Below, one piece after another: positions 20,285 to 31,400 of a stretch of 64,000 nucleotides of DNA. The notes under the pieces are model-generated. The model made no database searches and was not told the origin of the DNA. It saw only the letters and a program-made list of their open reading frames with translations. Position 1 is the stretch's first letter; every line of letters starts with the position of its first letter. The stretch is from NCBI GenBank assembly GCA_037039685.1, contig JAWNGF010000007.1:2757148-2821147 (forward strand). The letters run 5' to 3'. The DNA is from Ceratobasidium sp. AG-K. Its lineage: Eukaryota; Basidiomycota; Agaricomycetes; Cantharellales; Ceratobasidiaceae. The position numbers were made by a program, and so were the translations under genes.

Positions 20285-21958
20285 TACACAATTATTTTAG
20301 GCAAAAGCGATCTAAGATATGAGTTGCTAGGGATCTTGCAGTTATCCGTGTATAATGGTTGGAAGTGGATAAAGCTGTTCGTTTTAGTCGTCAACTGAAC
20401 CAGACTATTTCCATACATCAAGTTATTTGGCTCGATGAGGAGCCTGTTTTCACGTTTAACGGCACCGAGTTGTACGCTGAAGGCGTCCAGTTGTGCGACG
20501 ATGGGTCGAGAACAGAGCACAAGATAATCACGTGATCATGGTTTTTTCTTGAATACATCTTTAACGAGCTACATTAACACGAGGTCAAACCACTCGGCGT
20601 CTGTGCAAACGCAACGATCGGAAAAGAAGTGAAAATATGCTGTCCACACGGAGCTAACGCAGGCACGGTCAAGAGAGAAATCCCTCGAGGGGCGTCACCT
20701 GATCATGGTATCAGGTTGGCGTCGGCTTCGAATTCGATTGGATCATCTAATCGAATTCAGTGTTGGTAGTTAACATGTATCCGGGGTCCACTTCCGTTTT
20801 ATTTCTCAATTGTGGCCTACTACACCCCTTAAACTTCAATAAGTACTGCCCATGTTAATACCCCTTCCGATCTCGGAGCCAAAATCCTGTGGAGATAGCC
20901 GTTTCGGCTGTAAAATGTCACCGGGGTACAAAACCCGGGGTCCCAGTTGTAACATGTTATTTACCAACACTGATCGAATTTGGATGCAAAGCGACACACT
21001 CAACGGGCCTTTACCGCTTGAAGTCGGCAACCTCATGCCTCAAAATCGGCACCATGTCTGAGCTTGAGCAATATATCCCAGTTATATATCGATGTTACCA
21101 TGTACGAGGTTCAATAATCAATTTCCCTAAGTTGCCATAGTTTGCCAAGCTGTCCCATCCGCACTCCCGATTAAGCATTCCTAAGCCAATGATTCGCGGT
21201 TCCCATACGCTTTACGTCCTCGAATATGATATAATCTTCGCCAAGAGCTCAACACAGTTTGCCTGAAGAAGAAAGGGCGAGTGTATGTCGGCGGAAATTA
21301 GCGGAGATTGCTGCTGATAACCTGCAATCTGCATAGCGCCACTGTCACACCCGGGTGCTCTGTACTGAAACGGCGCTGATTAGGAGTTATTTCGCAGTCA
21401 AGTTATTAGTCTGTGATGTTCATGTCAATTACTCGTTGATGAGGAAAGGTTAACGACTGTTTGGTTCTAACTCGGATAGACCAGCGTAACGCAATAAGCC
21501 CCTTCATCCTCATGAGAAACCATGACGGTGAATCGCAGGCTTGAATGCATTTAGAGTCGACTCTCTATGTATTCATATTATTCGACCGGATTGGATCAAA
21601 CTATGATAGGGCCTAATACTGCCGGATTACAAACTTTACTGTATTGATATACCGGTGGCACGGTCAAAAGTTACCGGGAATTAGCGCATATAACCAGTAA
21701 AAGGTTGCCAAAAAATCGCAAAGTATTTGAACTTATAGACCAAGACGGACGCTGGCTATATGAACTCGGTCGCAACATTTCGAATCGTGGGGCACGTAGA
21801 CTGCGGAGGATCGTCAACGTAAGACTCTTACAGCGGTTTCTGGGTCACCCGGACAAGGATGGTCAACCCGGATATTGAATTCAGTTCATAGCGTACGAAA
21901 AACTGTACATATTTGCATGGAAACAGGGTATCCTCTCGGAGTGATAGCGAAGGGTAAT
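20285..21958. other. Intergenic, 1.7 kb without a gene
   Basis: Upstream region of Sec8 followed by gene-free sequence. It contains the LINE tail relic at 20550-20600 and a perfect 10-bp inverted repeat (GAATTCGATT, 20730-20739 and 20749-20758). No other supported feature. Confidence 0.5.
20550..20600 (-). mobile_element. Short 3'-end relic of the LINE family
   Basis: About 45 bases match the extreme 3' end of the LINE at 52047-58170 (AATACATCTTTAACGAGCTA is shared exactly), and a T-rich stretch stands where the poly-T lies in the intact copy. This is what a severely 5'-truncated insertion leaves. Confidence 0.6.
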
Positions 21959-23072
21959 TCATAACGTTTCTACTTCTTCAGATCGTGCAGGAAGTGACGG
22001 GACTGGCAGTATTTCAGGGAGCACTTTAGCTTCAACCGTTGATCCCGGTTGCTGTGGCTGCCGCGGGGATGGCGGTGGCGGTTCACCAGCTCGCGATGGC
22101 CCTCTTGATCGCGGCCCAACCCGGGATGTTGTTCTCGATTGCCCCTCTTGCTGAGGCTGCAAGTCCAACCCCGGCAAAGTAATATGGGCTACAGGAGGTG
22201 CCTGGGATCCTGCTCGAGAGCGCGACACTACCGCCACGGAAGGCCTCCTCGACCGTGGTTTGGATCTTCCCCCGGACGCCGACGTCGACTGTACTGCATC
22301 GTGCAACTCGGGTAGTTTCCCGCTTTCCAACCGGTTGGTTGGAGGGGTTAGAACCGGATGCCATTTCGCGACAGGGGGGGTAAGACCATTCCCCTCCTCA
22401 TGGCCTCTGGGGCTCATCCTACACCCAAACTGCCAATCGTGATTAGTAACCCGCAGGTACCGCAGGGTAACGATATGTTGCCTACACAACTGATCGCGCA
22501 GCACAGATCTAGCCTCACTGAGTCACACCGCAGACTTGCCATCCACAGGCGCATCCCAGGATGACGAGTCGGCTGAGCCGAGATAAGTGTATTTTGGCTC
22601 GACTGACCTCGAGTAATTTCTGTCGGTCGTAGACTTGATCGGGCCGGTGAGGGAGGTCTAACATGCAGAGACTCATTGGGTCTTCTGCCCTCCCCCGAAT
22701 CCTCATGCTCCGTACTAAAGGTAGATGAGTTATTGTGCGGACTTTGTATTTCATTTTTGGTTGGCCAAGGTATATCCGAGGGCTTATTCTACCAATTCGC
22801 AGTCTGGTTAGCGAACAATGAGGCAAGGAGAAGGGAAACGGTGTTTAAGGAAGACTTACATGTTCTGACGCCGACGGCCGCTTCATTTCTTTCATTTGTA
22901 ATTCACAATTTTCTCCAGTGGGAGGCTCCATTGCTACCTTGCCTGTGAGGAATAATGAGGTGGCTGTAAGCGCCTGAACTAGGGGAGAATGGGGTAACTG
23001 AAGTGGTATGGTAATAGGAATCGGATTGCGAAAATGATGGGATATAGCTGTGAGCGACGAGTTCATAAGCAA
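21959..23072 (-). CDS. Hypothetical protein with Ser/Pro/Arg-rich tail; exon borders uncertain
   Basis: Three open pieces on the minus strand look like exons of one gene. One lies near 22940-22860, preceded by an intron-like acceptor (CCTCACAG) and ending at a GTAAGT donor near 22860. A second near 22790-22610 contains SDIPWPTKNEIQS. The last runs about 22440-21959 and ends in a low-complexity tail with repeated arginine-serine motifs (SRSRAGSQAPP) and a TGA at 21959. The layout resembles the gene at 27240-27959, with a short N-terminal part, a W-P motif and an SRAGS-rich tail. Function unknown. The start and one internal junction could not be fixed. Confidence 0.4.
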
Positions 23073-25102
23073 CTGCGCCTCAAGGCGACAGCTCCGTTAT
23101 CGAAACCCCGCCTGTACATACCCCTCACCTCGGCCTTCCACACGAGTCCTGTTCTGAGGTTAACTTGGTTTCTGCGATCATTATCAGGCCCTGAGCTATA
23201 CAATAGTACCTCCACGTGTAGTCAAGATCAACAATCATCGGAATGTTTTACGCGTGTGCAATGCGTGCGGGGACAGCCTCATAGCTTGCGCCGAGTAGGC
23301 ATGCCAGTCGAGCGCTCATAAAACTGCAGAAACCGTAAGTATTGGCTTGTATTTGAGACAATTCAGTAGGCTCAGGTGACGCCTCCACAGGTACGGATGA
23401 CGTCTGCCCTGGTGCGAAGAGGAGCCGGCCTCAACGTCGCCGCGTGCCCCCTCATCTATTGGAAATAAATGACTATAACAACAAAACAGGCAAGGCAGGT
23501 GGAAGTTTATGGAAATGCTAGCCCAGACAAGCGGACCCGGGAGATATGCCTAGGAAACACGCCCATAACACGTCAAGAAGTTCAGGTTCAAGTGTTGGCT
23601 CCTCATGACATGGGTGTCCGATCGCTTGAGGCTTAGTAAACTGGTCTAGCCAACTGCACACATAAGAAGCTTGGTAAGTACAAACTACAGTCGAGCCCCT
23701 CGACGTGCATGTAGTCATGATGTGGATATTGGTAGTGAAATTCCGTGTCCGTCTTTACTTCTGGGGGCGGATATCAAATACATAAACATTCTTGTTGACT
23801 CCGCTTCTCACCTGCTATCTCATAAAGATACCATTACGCGGTGATTACCCACTCCACTACAGTACAGAACGCAAACCTGCGGAGAATCTAGAGGTTACCT
23901 CTGGATTCGATCGCAGCTCCACGTGCGCCAGTCCAGGATTCGCTTAGGATTCGCGGGTAACCTGCGCATTTTGCCAATGAACCGCAGGTTTGGGTTCTAT
24001 AGTGGCTCGTGAAGCGCAAAGAACTCTACAGGTCATCGGTGATGTTTCATGTCGTGCTGGTACTATTGAAAGTAGATGATGTATATCCAGGGAGACTGAG
24101 GAATGACGAGCTCAGGACTTTCGGTGCTTGGCAACATCAAACATGTTCAAGTTGAGAGGCTCTGTGAATCAAAGGCGTTCTCCTGATACCCCCGAGGCAG
24201 CAGCTGGCTCTCCAGAGCTCTCGTGTTTGGGCGCGATCTGAAGACTGACTACTCTTGCAACTTTGCAGTGGTCAGCTTCGTAAAAATTGTGATTGAAAAG
24301 AGCGGTGCTGTGAAAGCTGTTTCTGCGTGCATATACTGATATTCCTACCTTGTAATTGCGTCGGTACCTAGCCAAGTTGCCAGTGGATTTTCTGCATGGC
24401 TGCGACCTTTCAGACAATATCACTTTTGAGTTACCGCACGCGATATATACCATTTTGTATGCGCTAGTGAGACCTATCCGAATATACATTTCAGTTAATA
24501 GCGTTTCCGAGCTACAAGCTATGGGTAGTAGAGCGTGCAACGTACTATTTCCGGCACTGAAACGAAAGGTTTGGGGCCCAGGTAAGGATCACCTAAAACA
24601 GTTCTACAATCAAACACAACAGTTGGCCGAAGAGAGAATATACAGTACAGCCATGTTCGAGAACTTCCGGTCGGCCTAGAGGAGCCTGAACGGTGTGAAC
24701 CTGCGGCATATATGCCTACAAAAAATTAGATCCCCGCTTATTAAACGGTCGGACTGGGTCACGAGAGCAGCAAAGGTGTTTACTCGCACGGGGCTCTCAG
24801 AGCAGAACTTGCTACTTGAGCGCGTTGGTTTCCCATTTTAGTCCGTTGGAGGCCGTTTGGCTACTTTCTCACATGTACAAACATGCTACAAAAACTACTG
24901 CCAGTAATGTGCTGTGCGAAAGACCACCATGAGTTTATGGGTTGAATGTCATATACGGTAAGTTTGAGCAACAAGAAAAAAACAGAGCATATATAGGGCA
25001 AGGAATTCTGAGCTTCCCGGTACACATAGAAACTTCCCGTGTGGCGATCAACAATGCTCCGCCTTGGGGGAAGGAAAATGACGTCGAAAATATGCTTCAC
25101 TT
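23073..25102. other. Intergenic, no supported gene
   Basis: Two kilobases of short frames only. An 11-bp inverted repeat, CAAACCTGCGG, occurs near 23872 and, inverted, near 23990. No target duplication flanks it, so I do not call an element. Confidence 0.5.
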
Positions 25103-26023
25103 CTACACAGTAAACCCTCGACTAGGGAGCTGCGATGCTCCTCTTTGCGCACTCGTCGCAATCTGGTTACGAACATAAGCTTCGAGAACCTTTTGTGCCA
25201 CAATGAAGCAATGAGCTCCTGACTTGTTCGGAATGGTTGGACCAAAGGAACCCACCGATTTCCGTCCCTTGATCTTTGCCTCTGCATCTGAGATTTCTTC
25301 CAGAGCCTTCTTGCACGTGGCCGCGACTTGAGGTTGCGTGATGACATACCGGTACAAGCCATGTTTGCCTCTTTCTCTCTCAAATTGTTTATGACGAATG
25401 GCACCGGGATACAATTCACACAGGCTATCCCAGATTAGCCCAGCGAACAAGTAGCAATTTGAATTGGCGGCGCGGTAATCTGGGTTCTGCCTGGAGACGA
25501 GGTGGGCCAACACGGCCAGTTCATATAAGCGTAGTGGATGGTCGGGAGAAAATTCCAACCGCTCTATCAGTCTGTGAGGATGGAGGTTGCAGTCTTCAAG
25601 CAACCGGTACGAGTCTCCATCGTACGAGACCTTGAATTCATCGATCGGTTGGGTGCCTTGGATAGATGTGTTGGATTGTTTGGACGCCTTTCTAGATTTG
25701 GTCTGTTTGCCAACAACGTTGCGGTCAAGCACCAGGTAATTGAACATTGGCTGAACGCCTATTGGTGCTTCTCGCTCGTCTTCAAAATGTATGAGCAGGA
25801 ACTCGTGTCTCGGTGCGCTGGTCTGTTTGCCATACCAAGCGGACTTCACGACAATTGACTCGGAAGGCGCCAGAGCGTCGTAGTTGTCAATAAGGACCCC
25901 CTTCAGCTGCTCAGTGGAGTGGGTATAGTGTTTCGAATAAGCTGTAGAACTCGATGGGACGCTATCGAACCCTGGAGGAAATACTGACTGAAGGCGATGC
26001 CCATATCCACGGAGCGCAGACAT
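25103..26023 (-). CDS. Hypothetical protein, single exon, 306 residues
   Basis: Starts at ATG 26023 and has no intron. The N-terminal 40 residues are polar; the rest looks globular. The motif SNCYLFAGLIWDSL near residue 187, preceded by HEFLLIHFE near residue 73, is the kind of Asn-Cys plus upstream His pattern seen in NlpC/LRAT-type papain folds. This is a motif impression, not a domain assignment. A KxRKxSK basic cluster lies at about 107-113. No signal peptide or membrane helix is visible. It is flanked on both sides by genes of the SRAGS-tail type on the same strand. Family not recognised with certainty; probably a basidiomycete-restricted protein. Confidence 0.6.
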   Translation of the reverse strand: MSALRGYGHRLQSVFPPGFDSVPSSSTAYSKHYTHSTEQLKGVLIDNYDALAPSESIVVKSAWYGKQTSAPRHEFLLIHFEDEREAPIGVQPMFNYLVLDRNVVGKQTKSRKASKQSNTSIQGTQPIDEFKVSYDGDSYRLLEDCNLHPHRLIERLEFSPDHPLRLYELAVLAHLVSRQNPDYRAANSNCYLFAGLIWDSLCELYPGAIRHKQFERERGKHGLYRYVITQPQVAATCKKALEEISDAEAKIKGRKSVGSFGPTIPNKSGAHCFIVAQKVLEAYVRNQIATSAQRGASQLPSRGFTV

Positions 26024-26428
26024 GCTGCTGTGGTAAAGTTATTTTGTGAGCTGTAGATTTGAATCTGTGAGGATCCTACTGACGATAGAATGCGGAAGTA
26101 AAGCGAGGGACGATAGGAACAGCGTCCTACAGTTGTTACATAGAGCAGCATTGAAGTATGGGTAGGGTTGACCTCATAGGCACTAGCGCCGCATCGTGGC
26201 AACCGTGTGTGTCTGAACGTGCGTGTGCGAGAACATTGGTACGTTAAAATAATAGGGGTCAGTGTGGGAAGAAGCAGACGTAACACCGACTTACCCATCG
26301 CTTGGTTCGACGTGAAACTGGGATAGGGCGCTATAACTCTCCCTGTACCATCAGGTCATTCGGGAGCCGCTCCACATAAATGTTTATTAACAATTACTTG
26401 ATTTGGTACGGAGCTCACGTGTACGTGG
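26024..26428. other. Intergenic, no gene seen
   Basis: Presumed promoter side of the minus-strand gene starting at 26023. No supported feature. Confidence 0.5.
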
Positions 26429-26436
26429 GGCTCACA

Positions 26437-26684
26437 CAGTGTTGTCAATCGTGGGCCGCTGACCCCAACTTGAGCCGATTTCCGGGGTCCCGCCATTGCT
26501 CGTATCTCATTATCTGACTAAGAAACAACTTCACCGGCAGTAATCAATTGGTATCTGAGGAGGACTTTGGACTACTATGAGAAATTTCTGTATTGAAACC
26601 CCAGCTACGGGCGAGATACAGGTCAAGGTAGTACCCCGAAAACCGAGTCAAGCTGGGGTCAGTGACCCACAATTGACATTACTG
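26437..26684. mobile_element. hAT-type MITE, 248 bp
   Basis: Flanked by perfect 8-bp duplications GGCTCACA (26429-26436 and 26685-26692). The two ends are inverted repeats of about 75 bases at roughly 75 percent identity, beginning CAGTGTTGTCAATCGTGGG on the left and CAGTAATGTCAATTGTGGG on the right (minus strand). Size, long inverted repeats, lack of coding capacity and 8-bp duplication fit a hAT-derived MITE. Confidence 0.8.
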
Positions 26685-26692
26685 GGCTCACA

Positions 26693-27239
26693 TGGAGCCA
26701 GTTGTGGTAAATTATCCGGTTGGTAAATTTATGGCGCCCTACGTTTGTCAATCCCCAGGGGGTCAAGGCCCAATCATTATGCACATTGTAGATTTCCTGA
26801 GTCTGGTGAATGTGATTGTTGACGCGAGTGGCTAAGATCGTCTTTGGTCCCGGCTTTGTGGGGCGACCTCGCGAATTCAAAGGTACCGAAACAAGCAGCG
26901 GCGCTGACTTTGCAAGAGTCAAACCAAGGTGTATATTTATTAGATTGCGATCGTAGCATGAACCGAAATTGTGATGTTTTTACAGAACACAGACATAGCT
27001 AAAGAGAGAAAAAAATCTCATACGTAGCTTAGTAAGGCAGCGAAAGGTAGGTTGTTGAAGGTGAAAGGCTTTACACTCGGGGTATCCGCGCCACACTGAG
27101 GTGGCCGAGTCTAGCAACTATCGATATATCGTTTCGATGCAGGGCCCAAACGCCCGATAGGCAGGCGTGTCCAGAGATCGTCCATTTGTTCCGACTGTCG
27201 AGTTGACAGTCATCGAGTAGGTACTGATTGTCCCGCGTT
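26693..27239. other. Intergenic, no gene seen
   Basis: No supported frame or repeat. It includes the 3' side of the gene ending at 27240. Confidence 0.5.
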
Positions 27240-27959
27240 TTACATAGCATGGGGAACTGGGGGAGCTCTTTGGGTTGATTGCCTTCTCGAACGTGAGCCT
27301 TGAGCTGAGGGCGGCCGTGGCTGTCCCGCCTCTCTGGCTGTTACTGATTCTCGCCGCTCTCGCACCGATTGTGTAGTTCTCTGAGACGCCGCCGATCCCG
27401 CTCTGGATCTAGGTGGATTCGGTCCTTGAGACGCGTGTGATCCTGTACGGGATCTGGGTGGTGGAGTCACCCGCAATGGGGTAGCTGGCTTCGCCGTGGG
27501 AGGCGGGAGACCAGGACCATCCTCGTGGGGTTTGGTGTCCACTGTCATTTTTCCCTTCTGTAGATCACGGTGAGCAATTCCTCGTTATGACCGGACTAAT
27601 ACTCACATCAGCACCACCACCACAGCAACCTCCCCCTCTTATTCTCGCTGGCTCACGTTGTTGTTCCATCGCCGCAACAAGCATCTCGGCGTGACGGACC
27701 GGCTGGGTCGAATGGATCCGTGGTTTCCCATGCTCCCAGCCATCCGTTGGTGGGATCGTTGACGCGTTTTCGAAGGTCTCAATTGGCCATACAAAATGGA
27801 AAGGATTCAACTATGGTTATAACCCATAGTCAGTAGGAGAAATGAGAGAAAAATGAATATTATAAAGCTCACCGCACATGACCCGAGTGCTTGCCTTCCT
27901 CGCGACCGTTCCGCTCGATCCTGATTTGTGACTTTCGAACCACCTGCTTCCACCTTCAT
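27240..27959 (-). CDS. Hypothetical protein with Arg/Ser/Pro-rich tail (3 exons)
   Basis: Exon pieces at 27959-27873 (or starting further upstream; the frame is open to 28178 but without an ATG there), 27810-27607 and 27557-27240 join in phase through a 62-base and a 49-base GT-AG intron. From ATG 27959 the product is about 200 residues. The middle exon contains FHFVWPIETFENAS and a glycine/cysteine cluster (GGGCCGGG). The last exon is low-complexity, with SRTGSHASQ and SRAGSAASQ motifs, and ends PPVPHAM. Such tails are usually disordered phosphorylation targets. Function unknown. The architecture resembles the gene ending at 21959. Confidence 0.5.
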
Positions 27960-28178
27960 AATGTTTAAAAGGACTCGTTGAATGTTCAAGTCGAAAGCCG
28001 CGGACGAGGGAGTAGTGGGGTTTACCCGCCCTGGCGTAGAAGCAAAACATGTGGACACGGAGCCAAAATGCCGTTGGTTCGTTCGTGAACCCTTGATGAA
28101 TTGGCTAGTACCTACATAAGCAACAAAGATTATGTCACGTGATGTTTCCTTTCTGGCGACCTCAAAGGCGAATTCCAC

Positions 28179-28434
28179 CTTTTCCGCGGCGGGTAGACAA
28201 AGCTCTGCTGGGCTAACGAGCTTATTTTCCTCGAAATATATCTTCTCTCATCTCAATCCCCCCAAGCGGGTTCCATAAAACCCGCCTTCTTTGGATGATC
28301 CGGTAAACGGTAGATATCAATGCGCATACAGTACGTTATGAATCACAACACTCGAGCAAGAGCATTGAAGGCAGCCATACGGGGGAGGAATAGATCAGTT
28401 CGCATCGCTGTGGTATGAAAGGTCTGTTCCCATT
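28179..28434. other. Intergenic
   Basis: Short gap between the decayed NACHT-WD40 gene and the SRAGS-tail gene. No feature seen. Confidence 0.5.
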
Positions 28435-31400
28435 CTAAGCGCTAGGTGGTTCATAACATTTGGACCACACTTGTCCGACCCAGGCATCTTCGAACCCCAA
28501 GTTTACAAATTCATCATCCGAACTCCACAGAAGCGATCCGAATGACGACTCCTTGATATTCCGGCGGGAATCGACTGGGATCCAGATTAATAGGCGGGAT
28601 TCAGTGTGTTTGCTCACTACCCACCCATCCGCCCTCATTTTCCTTGTAACTCGATGGCGGCTGGGTTTCTAAGATTTAATTTAGGAACCAATCTATACAC
28701 GAGGATTGCGGAACAAAATCTCGGTGCTCACCATGGTTTGTTCATTGATCGGATCCCATATACGCAGAGTCTTGTCCATAGAGCCGGAAGCGGCAAGGGA
28801 CCCAGTAGGAGAGAACATAACTGATGTGACTTTGCCAGTGTGCCCTTTGAGTGACTCGCCCAGTTTCCGTCCTGTCTGTGTGTTCCAAACGCGTACCGTC
28901 TTGTCAGACGAACCAGAGACAATTAAAGTCCCGTTAGGAGATAACGCCACCGATGTAACCGCATCAGTATGTCCCTGAAGTGGACCAAGCACTACCTGCC
29001 CTGTTTCAGCATCCCATACACGAATAGTTTTGTCAGTGGAGCCGGATACAATGCGGTTGCCTTCGGGAGAAAATACAACCGATGTGATCGACCCGTTATG
29101 TCCTTGCAATGGACCCAGCACCTTCACTCCCGCTTTGGCGTCCCACACAATTATGGTCTTGTCATCAGAGCCAGAGACGATACGGGTGCTATCTGGCGAG
29201 AATGCCACCGACTTAACTGGCCAAGCATGCCCTTTGAGAGGGCAAAGGGTTATACGCCCCGTTGATGCGTCCCAGATGCGTATAGTCTCGTCGTTAGAGC
29301 TGGAGACAATACGAATGCCATCGGGTGAGAAAGCAACCGAGCCGACCGACTGAGTGTGTCCCTTGAGCGGGCCAAGGGACAGTAGTCCCGTTTGCGTGTT
29401 CCAAACGCGGATAGTCATGTCATTGGAGCTGGAGGCGATGCGTGCGCCATCAGGAGAGAACGCAATCGTTGTGATTGTCCCAGTGTGTCCTTTTAATGGT
29501 CCAAGTACTGTTTGTCCTGTTTGCGTATCCCATAACCATATAAATTTATCTAACGAACCAGAAGCAACGCGAGTGCCGTCGGGTGAGAAGAAAACCGATG
29601 TTATTGATTCGTGTTGTATTTTGATTGGTTTAAGCAGCTTTTGCCCCGTTTTTGCATTCCATATACAGACTGTTTTGTCATAAGATGCTGACGCAATCCG
29701 AGTGCCGTCAGGCGAGTACGCAACGGATGAAATGAGACCGTTGTGCGCTTCGAGTGGACCGAGTACAATATGACCATCGCGTGCATCCCACACGAGTACG
29801 GTCTTATCTTCGGAGCCAGAGACGATGCTAGTGCCATCGGGGGAGAATCCGATCGATGTGATCCAATCGGCATGTCCCTTATGAGGCTCAAGGATAGGCT
29901 TTCCTGTTTGTGCATCGTATACACATATACAGTCGCGGAAAATAACCCCAGCGAAGGCAATAAGACTACCATCGGGCGAGAATAAAACCGAGGGAGCACA
30001 TCCTTTAAGTGGGCCGACCACCGTCTGTCCTGTTTTGACATCCCATATCCGTATGGTATCCTCGCGACACCCAGAGACGATACGGGTACTATCGGGTGAG
30101 AATGCTACCGATTTAACCCAGTGACTATGCCCTTTGAGCGGGCCGAGTGCCAGTCGTCCCGTTTGTGCATCCCACACCCGTAATGTGTGGTCCCGAGAGC
30201 CCGAAACAAAGTAGGAGCCATTGGCTGAGAATGCAACTGACGAAACCGCGGCAGTGTGACCTTCAAGTGGTCCGAGTACCATTTGTCCGCTATGGGTATC
30301 CCACATGTATAGATTTGAATTTGTGGTGCCTGAGAGAATACGGGTGCCATTCGGGGAGAACGCAGCAGATAGCGAAAATATATCACTTTGCCCAAGTGGT
30401 TCCCGCACAAGCTGGCCAGAATACGAGTCGTGGAGCTTTAACTTTCCTCCAATAATCAATGCTATCCAGGCGCCGTCTAGCGACTGTACTGCCGAATACA
30501 CAAGATCGTCCGTCGGCCATATACTTAGCAGTGCGAATTGACGGTTTGCCATGCATCTGCCCCAAGCCGCTGGTCGCTGCGTGCGCGATGCATAGTGCTT
30601 GCCAATGGGACTGGAGCGCGGCCAGAAAGGTAACATAGAGACATAGATATGACTCGTACTCCTTGATACCGGGTTGAGTGTAAATGCTGCTACGAATCGC
30701 CAGGCATCCTATGTGAGTTGGATGAGCTGCTCAGAACAAGCTTGCCGCTATGACCTAGTTAGTGCACGTCAATCTTTGAATCGGTTTGCCCACGGTTACC
30801 TTGCACCACTCCTCGATCCGTTGCATCATTCCCAGCCCTACACTCATACACTTCTTGAGGTTCATGACTTCCACCTAAAGCGACAAGCTCACAGAGAGAA
30901 AATCATCGAGTAGGTCGATCGCATTGCGCGACCCTCTAGCAAATTCAATGCGTCCTATCCAGTGCCTACAGGCGTATAGCAACTCGGGCGAGATGGCCTT
31001 TATGGTGCGTGTATCCATATTCGGTACCTTGTCATCTGGAACGTACGAGGACTCTATCCCACAATATTAAATTGTGGCCTGGTATTCCTATTACAGCTGA
31101 AACAACATCGAACAAGAGTTTTATGTTGTGCTTCTGGGTCGAAATAGTTGGCATTAGAGCGTTTAGGATCGAACATATAGTCGGGGAAAGACGCGTGTAG
31201 ACCAGTTCGCTTGACTCAACAATGTGCAACACAGAACATAATGGTTGCAGCCCCTGTACTCGCTCAGCATCATCCAAAGAAAGCAACCCAGAGAGTGCGT
31301 TGATAGTAAGCGGCTCTTGAGCACATAGAATTGTGAAAAGGGCTAGCTTTCGATCGTCCTTGTCTTTCTCATCAAGGTTAGGGTCGTTCAGTGCCGCATC

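Noticed and set aside
23872..24000. Inverted CAAACCTGCGG pair as a MITE
   Set aside because: No target duplication, and pairing ends after 11 bases.
28693..30636. WD40 frame as an independent intact WD-repeat gene
   Set aside because: It is continuous with the NACHT part through recognisable connector sequence containing stops; it is one half of a pseudogene.
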